From: Zygaena filipendulae
Taxonomy: Eukaryota; Arthropoda; Insecta; Lepidoptera; Zygaenidae
Direction of reading: 5' to 3'
NCBI GenBank assembly: GCA_907165275.2
Contig: OU015661.1
Coordinates: 7,695,501 to 7,759,500, forward strand
DNA: 64,000 bases
Shown: piece by piece, positions 12,901 through 27,900 of the stretch
Position numbering within the stretch: position 1 is the first letter of the stretch
How the letters are laid out: the number at the start of each line of letters is the position of its first letter
Translations under genes and position numbers: made by a program
Notes under the pieces: model-generated
Databases searched by the model: none
The model's input: the letters and a program-made list of their open reading frames with translations, nothing else
Told to the model about the DNA's origin: nothing

Positions 12901-15900
12901 CCTAAAGTAATTTAACTATGCTAAATTCTGCTCATAGGGAATCTACGAGCGTTACGAAAAAGAATAAACAGACGTTTACCGTTAATCAGTTAATTTTAAA
13001 TTTTACAGAAAATGTGTGTTCATCAAACAAGAAAATCAACAATTGATCCAACCGACATACTATCGATTGATCCCACAACCATGCCAAACATAGAGCGTTG
13101 GACTTTGTACTTTAGTTGGGCTGAGGTTATAATCAACATATTAAGACAGCAAATAATACCCCTACAGGTAATTTAAGTACAAAAAATGTACGTCTATAAA
13201 CATATTATTATAAAAGGTATACCTAAATATAATGGGAGTTCACCACATTGGGCCCAAGTAGTGGACTACATAAGGATAAGCTTGTGGCCAGCAGTGGCTT
13301 AAAAAGGCTGAATATTATGTACATAATTATTATTCATAAGGTATTTCAAACCCTTTTTTAGAAAACAAATAGATCTTGTCCGGTATTCTTTGCAGATGCC
13401 CAAAATTTACAAGATACTTCTACAGGATTACAGGATTTTTTTTTGTACTTAAAATAATAACGATTGAACATTATCAATATCGCTACGAGCTTGTACTATA
13501 CAACTGCATACTTATCTACTTTTTTGTAAGATAGGTAGGTACATACTGAACACTCAACCTCAAGGCAAACACAAATACATACATATTTAAATGTGTGCTC
13601 TGAGGCGGGAATCGAACCAGGGACATCAAGGGTAGCAGTCTACGAACCACTTCTAGACCAACGGGTGCTGTCGTAATAATAAACTCTTGTTAGTTGTTAC
13701 GTGTTAGTTTTGTACTCGTTCTCAAGATAGTATGTCTTTTTTAAAGCAATCGCTCGAAGAAGCGAATCTAGCATACGAAGAAGCTAGAATGGCAACGGAT
13801 CTTAATATTATTCAACACAAAAAAATTGTTGGCATGACAACGAGTGGTGCCGCAAGATTACAGAAACTGATAAGGGCCTTGGAACCACCCATCGGTAACT
13901 ACGCTAGGAATTCTTATTTGTTTATTTATTTATTTATTTATTTATTGCATTTTGTGATCACAGGTATAATTATGTTTGGTATTATTACAGAGTATGTCAT
14001 CTCACTGTGATCTGTCCATTTAGACGTACAAAACATTAAAAAAAACAAAATTCAAACACTTACAGAACCCCACAGGCACATGACAATACAGATAACCAAA
14101 TAAGTAGGTACAGCTAGGAGTGAGAAGCAAGCCAGACCCGTGTTAAAATGTTGCCACTTGCAAGCAAAACACACAATTTCTATTTTTTTAGGTTTGTTAT
14201 AAAATTTGTGTGAGAAATAAGTCGGAAAACTTTATTATTATTTTTTGTCTTCTAGTGATAGTTGAGGAAGCCGCTGAAGTGTTAGAAGCGCACATTGTTA
14301 CTTCATTACATGGGAAATGTCGACATCTAATTTTAATAGGTGAGTTACCAATTGCATAAAATATAAGAAATAGTTTCTAGCACGGCACACCTAAACCGAG
14401 GGCCCCAGCAGTCAGTCCGGGTTTTTTAATTATATAAGATAATAAAATTAACTGCGTATGTTCACGATTTAGGGGACCATCAACAGCTTCGCCCATCGGC
14501 GGCTGATATGAGGCTGGCGAAGCATTACAACATAGAAGTGTCACTTTTCGAGAGAATGATAATGAACAAAGTACACAGTGTCCGTTTATGTGTTCAACAT
14601 CGTATGCGACCAGAGATCGCTGCTCTCATTTCGCCGCATATATACCCGGATCTAGACAATCATCCCACCGTCGAGAACTTCCCTCGAGTGCTCGGAATAA
14701 CAAAAAATGTGTTCTTTCTAACGCACACTAATCAAGAACAGGTAAGTTTAAAATTATTTGTTGCGGCACAAAGCTTCAAAACAATATCGGCCCCGAGACT
14801 ACCTACTTTAAACATTTTTTGCTTTTCCTTAACAGTTTCGGGTTTGGCCATTCACGAATGTCCACAAAATTCGCCTTTTTAAGAACCTATTTATAACAAG
14901 CGCCTAAGAAGCGCGCACGATATACGTGTTAAAACTGGAATCCGTTGTAAACTTCATACATTTTACTGAAGCAGGTAGTTAGTTGAGCACGGCTTTTGGC
15001 CTACTAGGTTCTGTACAGTTTGTATTAAATATATAATAGGTACAGTAAGTAGTACTCAATAGTACCTACTTCTATTTAGTAATTAATGTATATTCTTTCG
15101 AAGTTCTTTTCTTTATTGTAGTACTCGTATGAGTGCAATCCTCCTTTAATATTTTCGCTCTTCACTTTCAAAATTGTAAACTACCTTCAACCTGTGATTT
15201 TTCTCTTTTAATCTTCTCTCTCTCAACGGCCCATTTTGCCTTATGGGCCAGCATCAGCATTGTTTAAGGGTATTTAATTAGTTTAAGTGCATGTCAAACT
15301 GTAATTGAGTATTGTCCTATCAATGTTAAATACCAGTTAAAGTTGAAATAAAGAAAATAAAAATATTACTATAGCAGTCAGCAGCGGTTTCACCCGCGGT
15401 AATTTCGGAGTTCCCGCGGATTGGGCTGGTTGACTTAATTTTTTTAGTCCGTCTTGTATATTAATACAAAATATTGGTCAAGTATTTTTTCTTTTTTTAC
15501 TTAATCAAAAAATAACGGCAATTCATTAAGTTGAAATTTCCCTTGACGTCATTATCCGGTGTAGTTTGTATTGGGGTTTATACCAGTTAATGACGTCACG
15601 ATTCACGAACCTCCAACCTAAACTTTCATGCGCTTTTATCTCTATATATTTTCATTAATTTGAAAAAGCAAAAAATATGTGTCTATTGTTTTTTATTTTC
15701 AACTGCCGCAGACGGACTAATTAGAATTTTGATTTTCAAGTCATCAACATACCTACAAACGTTGCCCCCCTTTTCACCCCCTTGGGGGTAGAATTTCGGA
15801 AAATCCTTTATCGGATGCTAACGTTTTCGCATTCGCAACGCTCCAAGTTTCAGGTCTCTATGATCAGCGGTCGCGGCTGTATGTTGATCCGTTAAGTCAG

Positions 15901-18900
15901 TTATTCAGGAGAAAATATTTTATATGTATAGATTGAGTGCAATATTATGCTATACTCTGCGCTATTAGTAGATAATAAAAGCAACAGTGTAATTTAGTTT
16001 TCACATATTATTGCACTGCTTATTTATTTACACTACGAGATGGGGATTTTGATGCGATTTCAACTATTAAAACTTTATATACTCTACGAATGGTCATAGA
16101 ATATATAAAAGTTGCTCAGTGTTTTTCTGAGTCCAAATTGTCCAATTAGTTTTAAAAATTAGGCAATTTTAATTTAAGTATACATTTTTATTTCTTTTTA
16201 ACATATTATAAAGGCAGTTCCTGCATAAATCCTTATACAGCTATAGATAGTACCAACCACATGAATACTTCGGTTCACGATCGACCGTTTTGATATCGGG
16301 TCCAAAAATACTGCAAGTGCGGCAGTCTAACGTCTCATAACACTATCGTTCGTTATTAACATTTCACAAACAGAGCATTAGTTTTATTCAAAATTCTGTT
16401 CAAAATTTAAACTAGAAAACGTGCGTGAGCGCCGTGTTAGATATAAAAATAGGTTTCACACTAGAAATCCCGTAACTCTTATGTGTTGAATATAATATCC
16501 CATCAAAAACAAACTTGTAAAAAAGTCCCAAGTCTCGCAACTCAGTTCTTCTACAGTAAAAAGTTGTGAGATCAATGTAATACCAAGTCGGTTAATTTAT
16601 TCAGTGCCTACTTAAGGGTCCTTCTGTCTAAAGTTATCATGTTATAAGCTAATCTAATAATATTTTATAGTGACCATATCAAATTTAAAAATCTTTTATG
16701 TTAATAAAAATCTTTAATATTTTAAATAGACTTGGGACTTTTTTAAAAGTTTGTTTTTGATGGGATCTCATTTCTTTTTGTAAATGGTCTTCCTCCTTTG
16801 AGCAATTTAGTCTACTTTAATAACTTGAAAGATTTTGGTACAACTTTATAATATAAACACATGCCCCATTCTTGCTTTTTCATTCCGTTGACCATTGTAC
16901 CTTTGAACATAATTGTCTAGGTAACTATGTATCTACACTTTATATTTAGGTAGGTAACTAGCTACACTTATTATTATTATTTATTAATATCTGGGCAACC
17001 GAGCTTCGCTCGGCTTAAATAGCTGTTCCCCGCGGTTTAACCCACGTTAATTTCGGAGATCCCGCGGGTATTCTGAGATAAAAGTACTACCCTATGACCT
17101 TTCCTGTACCCTTGACAACGTTTAGTATGCAATAAATAATTCACCCGCGTTGATATCAGAGTTCGCGCGGGAATTCCAGAAATGAATCCTAGCTAGATCG
17201 ATTTATGGCCCCCGAAATCCCCTGTATACAATATTTCATGAAAATCGTTGGAGCATTCAGATTAGGGTAATTTTATCTCGGAATTCCCGAAGGATCTCCG
17301 AAATTAACGCTGGTGAAATCTCATGAAATTTTGCATGCACGTTGTCAGGGGTAAAGAAAACCTAGGGATACAGGGTACTAACTACTTTGCATCTCTGAAT
17401 TCCCGCGGGATCTCCGAAATTAACGCTGGTGAAACCGCGGGGAACAGCTAGTCTCATATATTTATATTTATATGGGATTACAAAGTTATTTGTGCAGTTG
17501 GTACATATAACTGCATATATAACTTTGTAATTCCATACATTTATATGGGATTACAAAGTTATTTATGCAGTTGGTGTATCTAGAAAACTGGACCGAAATT
17601 GCAAAATATTATAGTTTTTCCTTGATTTATACAATAAACACTAATTGTATTCTAAATTTCAAACTTCTATGTCTGCTAGAAGTGCCTTAGAGTTTTGATG
17701 ATCGGTCAGTGAGTGAGTGAGGAGTGAGTGAGTGACCTGCAAAATTAAGAAACTTTGACTAGTTATAATTCTTAAACTACTGGTTCAAATCGAATGAAAT
17801 TTAAATTATACCGTCTTTATACAATACCTGCTTGTTTACTAAAAATTCAGGCTTCTAGTTTTATCCACAACGAAGTTATAGGGGGTCGAAAATGGCCTGA
17901 ATTGCTTCGAGAAAAGGATATAGTACGGCCGTGCCGCTTTTGTTGCTCGACTTGGCGGGGGCACTGCCGTGCCCCCAGATATGGCAGTTCAGCCTACACT
18001 TTGATCGGAAGGAGTAACACTTAATTTTCAGGAAGTTGACGAAGGTTCGAGCAAGTCCAATCATAAGGAAGGTGACTTAGTGCTCCGCTTAGCGAACTAC
18101 ATAATGCAGCAAGGCTACGAGCCCGAGGACGTGACTATACTTTCTGCATACTCCGGCCAAATGTTCTATATGAGAAAGGTGGGTATATCACGTCCCTGTA
18201 TTCCGTCTACGTACGAATGGGCATGTGGACAAATTTTTATTTTTTAGTCAGTCTTGTAGATTATTAAAAAATATTGGACACGTATTTTTTCTTTTTTTAC
18301 GTAACCAAAAAATAACGGTGATATATTGAGATGAAATTTCGCGTGACGTCACTATTCGGACAGTTTGTATGGCGGTTTTATCGGTTAGTGACGTCACGAC
18401 CCACTCACCCTAAACTTTAATGCGCTTTATCTCTGTATATTTTAAATTATTTGAAAAAGCAAGAAATACGTGTATTGTTTTTTTTTTTCTAACTGACGGA
18501 CTAATTAGAATTTTGATTTTCAAAAGTAGTCCACATCCCTATTTAACGGGTGGTATCCAGATCTTAGATTCGCGTCTGCTACGACACGTCACGGAGCATC
18601 TAACTTTACTTTGATCTCGATGTTTCAATATGGACAGCGAGCTGGTGCTCAAAACTAACCAGTCTCCAAATAGTTAAATTTAAATTTACATGAGACATAA
18701 ATATTATTAACACTAAAACTTATGACTGCTTTCCAATTCAATCGTCAAGAACAGCTCGACCATGACCAAATCGCTATAGATATTATTGTAAAGCTTTACA
18801 TCCTCGTGAGGCTTTTGAGCCAGCATATTCGTCTTCGTGCTCTTCTTCAATTATGGCAGTCTATCGCGATTTATCGCATTTCATTTGTCCAATAAGTATA

Positions 18901-21900
18901 CTTATAATGTGCATATATTGCACTTATCGTATCGATTTATCATGTGCGAGCACCCACCACCACCCATTTTCTGTCCTCAGAATTTCACAATATGTATTAC
19001 CTTTTTTTTATAAACTAACGGTTTTTACAATTTTACGGTAACATATCCATAACCTATGTCCTATAACATTATAGGTATTATTTAATCTTTTTACAGGAAC
19101 GCCAAAAATATGCTCATCTTTCAAGAGTTAAGATTACAGTAGTCGATAACTATCAAGGAGAGGAGTCCAAGATAATATTGTTATCATTAGTAAGAAATAA
19201 TAATGAAAACAAAATTGGGTTTTTAGGGACGAAAAATAGAATATGCGTCGCATTATCTAGAGCTAAAGAAGGTACCTATCTAGTATCTACATAATACAGT
19301 AGTACCTACATACATAGGCACTCAGTTTAGTAGTTTGCAGTTTCATCCGCGTGCTAACCTTTTCCACTCTTTAAAGGGTGCATTACCAAAAAACGTACAT
19401 ACAGCCGAATGCAGAACCTTCTCCTTTTTGGAAGTCGGTTAAAAACCCTGAAATACCAACGTGTTTAACTTATTTTTATAAAAAAACCTAAATACCGATT
19501 TACATGACTCTAAAACTGATGGAAATCCCATCCCATGGGAACTAAGTATCACATTTGACCCCTAACCTGACTGATGCTTAAAAAAATCAGGATATTACAG
19601 ATTATTCAATTAAATATACACAATGGATTATTAATTTTTAAAAAATACTAATACCTACATATTATGTGACTAATATTCTGTGATTATTTGTTACAGTGAT
19701 TTATTTTAAACTACCTTAACGTCAGTGTTTTTTATGGTTAGCTATATTGTTTTAGCCCAAATTTTCGAATGCGTAGTTGCGCCTATTAATTTTATTATTG
19801 TCGGGATGATTCAAATGAATTTATCTATAATAAAAACAAAAATCGTTTTACAGGATTTTATATGTTTGGTAATATCGATATGTTGAAGATGAATTCGACT
19901 TTATGGAATGACATAGCTGCTACTTTAGAGAACAATGGATCACTAGGAAAATCTTTAAATTTGAAGTGTGAAACTCATGAACAACAAATAACATCGGTAA
20001 GTTGTTATCAGTACCTATCGCACACCATGACATTGATTAGCCTAATAAAGTTGAAGATCGTAAAGGCTTAAAAGCGATCTCAATAAAATGCAAATGTTAA
20101 TTTTACCAATTTGTAGCCAGGTTTGCTAACCACTAAATACAGTCTACACCAAAGATGTTGTAAAAATTAAAAAATTACAAAAACTTCAAAAAATTCGGTA
20201 TTATACCTAATTAATAAAATCCAAATCTACAAATTGCGGTGGTCAAAGTTGGCTACATTGTTTTTAAACGAAGCCATTAAATTTGTATGGTCTTTGGTGA
20301 AATAAATAAACTTATTATTATTATTAAATTCCCTTATCCCATCATAGTGACCTCAATTATACAAATAGTAAGCTGAAAGTTGAAATCTTTAATATATATA
20401 TTTTTTAATGAAGTCGGTGAAGTTACAGTTGGATGTTTCCAAAATCTCTGTTTCCTTCCTCTCTATTTCGATTGCTCAGCAAAAATTTAACTAGCTTGTT
20501 TAGTAATTTCATTAATATACCTACCCGTAGATTTCGAACCCCGATGATTTCGACAAAGTTCCAGAGGGTGGTTGTCTATTGAAATGTAACTACCATCTTC
20601 CTTGTGGACACCCTTGTCCCCGTATTTGTCACGGCTATGATCGAGGACATGCTAAAATAATTTGTCCAATGAAATGTGAAAGGTAAGATTAAAAAAAATA
20701 TAATGACAAACAATCGAAGACTGAGTCTTTGTCTATATATTTTTTATGTACCTATACGTAGGTAGGTACACGTAACCTACTCGATGTGAAATTAAAAACT
20801 TTGATGATTGAAGGATGGTCAAATTTTTGATATAGATGACTATTTCGGAGTGCACAGAAATAAGCTTACCTTATGGGGTAAACTAGGTTAAACTGTCACC
20901 AGTCATCTCTAATCTAGTTCAAGCGCCATACTTTTATTTATTGATTCGACATTGAATCGCATCATGTTAATGTCATCTTTAATGTTATGATAATATCGAT
21001 AAATGAAGAACTAAGAAGACAGGAACAGCATAAAGTCCACAGATGTCTTCCAATCCGTGTTCCCTCTTAAGAATACAAGCTGATTACAGGTTTTGTAACA
21101 TACGATCAAACGGTTGCCTTGGAGTCTAACATGTGCCTCATTACCTCACATACAACAATTAATCCCCAAAATCAAAAAGTATATAAAATAGTATTAACGT
21201 TGTTTGAGTGAGAGCGACGTAACCTAAGACTATGTTTTCATGATATTTGAATTTACAGAATCATTTGTGACCTGAACCATGTATGCCCCTTGAAATGCCG
21301 TGTTAAGTGTAAGCCTTGCATGGTGAATATAAAGAAAACTTTACCCTGCAATCATACTACAGCACTGCCCTGCCACTTAGACCCGTCTGATCCTTTAGTC
21401 AAATGTATGGTCAAAGTCACCGTCAATCTACCCGACTGTGGACATGAGGTAATTTTTTTCCAGTACCTACCTATTTACTTAGACTTGGCTTGTGCTATCC
21501 ACAGACGATCAAATTTACCGATCCAGTTTACTCGTTCGCCGTGTGTTTGCCGTCGATATTAATAAAAAAAAGGATTATACTTAAAATAATTTATAAACCA
21601 AAAGTCCCCCGATAGTTTCATAAGTAATAATAGATGTAATATGTTCTTAACTATTTAACCAATCATCATATTGTGTCACACTCTTACAAATTGGACAGTA
21701 AACCGTGTGTTATTCCCATCGAAGCAGCAGTAACGTTTTTCATTGCTTTATAACCGCAGGTGGAGAAATACTGTCACATCGACACCAAATCCATAAAGTG
21801 TCCGGTGCGATGTATATATCGCGTGGAGAAGTGCGGCCACGAGTGTCTCCTTACTTGCCACGTCAAACATGATCCGGACCACGAAAATGTTGGTTTATGG

Positions 21901-24900
21901 TTCCAATTCTGGTAATGTTGTTTCTCACATCCGTTGAATGTTTGTAAGCTGTCTGTTATTAATTTTTTCTAGTATAAATGCCAGAAGCCGTGTGCGAGAG
22001 AGAAGCGCGGCTGCACCGCGGACTTGCTAGGGGACCGCGGGGAGCATCAGTGCAGGAACAAATGTTACGAACAATGCGAAGAGTGCACCGTTGAGGTAAG
22101 ACCATAATAATTGTAATGTTACTCAAATAATTGTCAGATCATAATTGTAATGTTAATCAAATAATTGTCAGATCATAATTGTAATGATACTCAAATAATT
22201 ATCATACCTATTATAAGAAAATATTTTATTCGCAAATAATGCACGTGCTTGCGTGTATTCTCATCATGGTCACTTCAACAGTTATTATAGGGATTAGGGA
22301 TAAATTAGAACTAAAACTAATAACCGCTGGACAAATAATAATTATGTGGTTGTGGTGTAAATCGCTGTTTATTTACCTATCTAGTATTTCACCTCACGGC
22401 AACTGCGCGAATTAACTAGTCTAGCTGGCTGGCTCCTTTACCTATGCATGACCGTCAAAATTTGAAAGCGTGAAAAATGACGGGCCGAATTAAATTCTTT
22501 CGCGGGCCGTACTTTGCCCACCACTGGGCTAGAATGTGGAGGATGAAGGTTATCTATACCTATGCCGAAATCGTAATACGTGGGGCGCACTATAAGTTTC
22601 CGGAATGAATATGAAAAAATACTATTAAAGGTACAAAATTAATTTATTGTTTTTCAAAATAATCTCCCTTGGCGTCTATGCACTTTTTCATTCGATGAAA
22701 CCAGTTTTGAAAACTTTTGTGCCACTCCTCTGTGGTGACCTCTGAAACGTGTTTTTCATACTCCTCGACAGCCTCTTCTGGTGATGAAAATCGTTGACCG
22801 CGTAATTGGTTCTTAATTTTTGGGAACAGAAAAAAGTCACAAGGTGCCAGATCGGGACTGTATGCAGGATGACTCATGAGTTCTACATTTTTCGCCTTCA
22901 AAAAGTCGTTTGTCTGTCTGGCCGTGTGAGAACTAGCATTGTCGTGGTGCAGGATGATACGGCGTTTACGGTTATTTTTACGGAGTTCGTCAATAACTTC
23001 CGGCAAACAAATGGTCGTGTACCAGTCACTATTCACTGTACGACGATTCTCTAAAGCAACAGTAGCCACGTGTCCAGTTTTATTAAAAAAAGAAGCAATC
23101 ATCCGCTTAGATGCACTTTTCACGCGCGCCACTTTGGTTGGTTTCGGCTCATCTTGAAAGACCCATACGCTCGATTGCTGCTTTGTTTTGGGATCGTAGC
23201 AATAAATCCATGTTTCGTCACCTGTTACTATGTCCCACACCAAATTTGACGCACCTTCGTTGAATCTGGTAAGCATGGCACTGCACCAAGTGACGCGGTC
23301 CGTTTTTTGAGCCTCGGTCAAGTTGTGTGGGATCCACCGCGAGCACAGCTTTCTCACACCCAAATGTTTGTGTAGGATTAATTGTATTTGACTCATGCCT
23401 ATTTCTAAGGATGCGCGAATTTCATGGTAGGTCACATGCCTGTCTGTTTCAATCATACGGCGCACAGCATCGATGTTTTTGTTGGTCACAGCGGTGGACG
23501 GCCGACCATCGCGAGATTCGTCTGAGATTGATACGACCACGCTTGAATTCTGCAAACCAGCTATAAACAGTTGTCTTGCATGGTGCTTCATTGCCAAAAG
23601 CTGTTTCAAGCCGAGCGATGCTCTGTTGAGCTGTCAAATTACACTTAAAATCGTAGAAAATCATACTACGAAAATTTTCCCGAGTTAAATCCATGTTGAT
23701 GCAGACACACAATTTTTTAAATGGCGCCACAAGGTAAAAACAAAAGACAGTCAGATGAAACAAACTGCATTCTACAGCCAAAGAGTTCTATTTTCAAATG
23801 TTGCAATACATTTTTAAATATTGTTTATGTAAGTGGCCAGTTCCGGAAACTTACAGTGCGCCCTATGTATCAGCTAATCAAGAAAACGGAAGGAAAATTT
23901 AATTTTAAATCCATAGAATTAATAGTCTTCCCACAATGTATTTCGTAACCAAATATTTCATAAATAACCATTTTAAAATTCAGGTTATGAAGAAGAGATC
24001 GACTTGCAAGCACGCGGCACGTATCGCGTGCAATAAAAACATCGATGACATCGAGTGCCGTAAAAATTGTGCACGTGTTTTACCGTGTGAACATTTCTGC
24101 AAGAAAAAATGCTATGAAAAATGCGGTGATTGTAAGCAAAGGGTGGGTTTCTTATATACATATAATTTGATTTTTTTAAAACTTATATTTGTATTGACTA
24201 GTAATTAAATAATACAATTAGATTTTAAGATGTTATTAAATAGGTAGATGTTTTATGTAGAATCGATATGTTTTAAAGTGACCATTTCAATATTTTAGGT
24301 GAAAAAAGTTATTCCGAGTTGTCAACACGAAATTGAAATAGAATGCCAAAAGGAGGCGACTAGAGACCTATGTGCACGAGAATGTGAACGAACTCTGCCT
24401 TGCGGCCACAAATGCACTCAAACATGCCGCGAAATCTGTGACCCCATGAAATGTGACGTAATAATTCCAAGACCATTCAAGTCCCCCTGCGGTCACAATG
24501 TCAACTTGCCCTGCAAAGTGTTCAATTTGTTAACTGAAGGTAAGAAAAAACGAGTCCGTGTATCAGTGTGTACCACGGTGTGTACAGTCAACAACATCAA
24601 TATGTACACAATTATCAGTTTTTGACTCTTGTTACTGTCGTGGCTACATCTAAGAATTGATCAATATTCATCATGTGGCCGACCATTTCAGACGCCAGCT
24701 ATAACTGATCATATCGAATAAATGTCAACGTTTAATGATTTGGGTAACAATGTTACATACATACATATACTTAAAAGGTGCCTATAAAATATGTATCATA
24801 AAAATTCTAAATACACCCACCGAAATATAACCACTAGACTCTAGTGGTTGTATACAGAGAGAAGGTAATCACTACGTGGTTGTATAGAGCATCATTCTAG

Positions 24901-27900
24901 GTTAGGTTGTACTGTTACAAACCTAACCGAACCAAGAATGTCGGGGTGCTCTAGTCCCTGCTTAAGTCAAAAAGTACTTGTAACTAGACACGCTAATAGG
25001 CTTGTTTCCACTAAGAATAAATCGGATGACTTTGAGTTTCTAATGATTGACCACGATAATTAGTAAACAAAAAAACAACTTTTCTATTTTTGGAAAATAA
25101 AATCGACAAAATGAGGCGTTTAATCACGCGACATTAAACACCAATCAGAGAATCGCATGGAAGTGTGACGTCACGTCTCTCGGAACGAGCGCGAAACGCT
25201 ATGCTGTAGCTGTCATTTTCGTATAAATTTCGAGTTTTCAGCAATTATTGTTAAATTAATACAGTTCGTTTTAATTTAATCTTGAGAGACAGGTATAACT
25301 TGCGATGCAATCAGGATTTAACAAAGCAAACAGCAGTAATTTGCCCAAAATTGACGCCGTTATGCTTGGAAATTTTTTACAATGGACACCGACTTTAATT
25401 TGTTTATCGGAATTCCGCAATGTTAAAACTTCTATGTAAGTATTATGTGAAGAACACACAAAGTCCTATTAATTATAATTAATCATATCGTTTGGCAACT
25501 AAAAAATAACAAGAAGAGTATGAATTATTATAAAACGAAAATAATATTTTAACTCAAATAAATCATAAAACCCCATTCAAGTCATAACATTTCATAGGTT
25601 AGCTGTCCCGCGCGGTTTCACCCGCGATAATTTCGAAGTACCAGCGGAATTGTTTCATAAAAACTTTGCAACCCCTTTTCATCCCCAGGGGTTGAATTTT
25701 CAAAAATCCTTTCATATCGGATGCCTACGAAATAAAAAGAACACGGTTCCCAGCCCCCAGGTCTCTACGATAAGCGGTTTAGGCTGTGCGTTGATTCAGC
25801 AGTCACTCAGGACAAAGCATTTTATATGTACCTATAGATGTCTGGTATATATATTATGGTAGATTTTGCAAAATTCATTTCTTTTACTATACCTACATTT
25901 ATAAATAGATACATCAAGTTGTGTTTAATACTAACACCAAAATGATCTTCACAGAAGTAAATTGTCTAATCAGTTGATAAAGTAAGAGCATCTTGCCTCC
26001 TTGCCATTATTAACCACTTTATTCGTATTTGTTTATTGTTTGGAAAGTATATGAATAATTTGTTTGACGTTTTTATCGTTGTACTTTTACATTGGGGCAC
26101 TATACAATATTTAAATTACGAGGAATTCATTATTTATTAAAAAACACAGTTGATTGTCATAAACAAACACGGCTGTTTTGCGAGATGTGACGTCATTCAA
26201 GACGCCATGACAGTTTTGGCCGTTTTCGCGGTCAATTTCAAGTTCATCTCAAAAAACCCAAAATACTAATATAAAAGACCTATTTTTCTTAAAACAACAT
26301 ATTTGTGGGTTGAAATAGATGCTAAGCTATAGTTTTAAACTAATTTTCAAATTTTGTCAACTAGCCTATTGTCGGCTACATCATCAATTGATCAATCCGT
26401 AGATGTGGCCTCGACTTATTTACAATGCTGTAAACTAAAGAAATAATTTGATAAATTTTCCTCTTCGTTTGTTATATAAATAAAAATTTAATATCGACAC
26501 TATATATAAATTACAATTATTTTTCATAAAAAGTGGTACGTCATACGTGCAATCCGAATTAGAAAAAACCCGTGCTTCTTGACAGCGCTTTTTCTTTCCG
26601 GCCCGACTTGCCCGCGAGGTACATGTATTAGGTATGGATTTATGATGAATTTCGTTGCATTAGGGAACGTAACGTCGGATACGTATCTGGAGTTCTGTGC
26701 GGAGCCATGCAACGTGGTGTTGGAGTGCGGCCACCTCTGCGGAGGGTCGTGCTCGCGCTGCCGCCAGGGTCGGCTGCACGCGCCCTGCACGCAGACTTGC
26801 CATCAAATGAACATTTGCGGTCACGAGTAAGATTTTCACACCGCCATGCGCGGCCTACGATCGTTATACATATTATTATCGTTCCGCTCATGAATACCTA
26901 CCTAGTAGTGTGTCGTACCAGTACTGGTACCAGCAAACGGTAAGGTTAAGGTTCATTTATATTATATCTACAGATATTGAGCGTGCCAGACAAGTTCCGT
27001 TGCAGACAAAATAATATTCTTCGTATTCATATCTATCGCAACACGGCCGCGCAGACGCGGACAGACATGGGCCAGTATTCGCGGTTCATTTCTGTACGTG
27101 TCTGTGGCTACATGTCGAGTAAATAAACGGTGTATGTTGGTTTTTTCCCACATTTTTTTCTTGACACGCTCAATATCTGTAGATATAAATGGACCTTTAA
27201 GAGTAGGTGCCTAGACTACGATGACTGAACATCAAATCTCCAAGTTTCGAAAAGATATCAGCCGTTTCCAGTAGCTACTTACCTTAGTTCATCTTTTTAT
27301 GAGCCAAGGTAATACCTAATATGTATACATAATTTTAACTTTTGTTTTAAAGTTAAAATTCTATTAAGTAATTACCAAAAAAATTGTATTTTATATTTCT
27401 CTCTATCGATTACTTTTTTAACGAAATATCAGAAAATATGTATGTCTTTGGCGCTAGCAGATGAAGGTAACAATACATTTTCACATTTATAATAAGGGAC
27501 CTACTTTGGCGGTTCCATTTGCAATTTTTTATATTATGTAAAACTGCCTGTAGTTTTATCCACGTAAAATTTCCTACCCGGCTCTCGGGAAATATTTCTC
27601 TCAGGAAAATAATTTCTTGGTGACTTCTACTCTCCATTAACTTTTTCAGTTTCGTAGATCATATACCTACTACCTAGTTTTCGACTGTTTTGTTTGCGAG
27701 CTTTCTACGTTTCAATGTTTAGATGTGAGGAGCCGTGTAACCAGAATTGTCCGCCGTGCCCGAAGCGTTGTGAATTGAAGTGTCCACACACTGAGTGCAG
27801 CAAACTGTGTGGGGCGCCTTGTGTCCCATGTAAGGTGAGCTGCTGTAGCCTTTACCTACTGTAATACTCGTCTTCATGTTATTTCAGTCAGGTAAAACTC

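Noticed and set aside
13600..13672. tRNA gene on the minus strand
   Set aside because: A- and B-box are present but the sequence does not close an acceptor stem and continues into a SINE body.
17794..18024. ORF upstream of ZNFX1 exon 12
   Set aside because: Out of phase with the acceptor at 18031 and with no similarity to the family; intronic.
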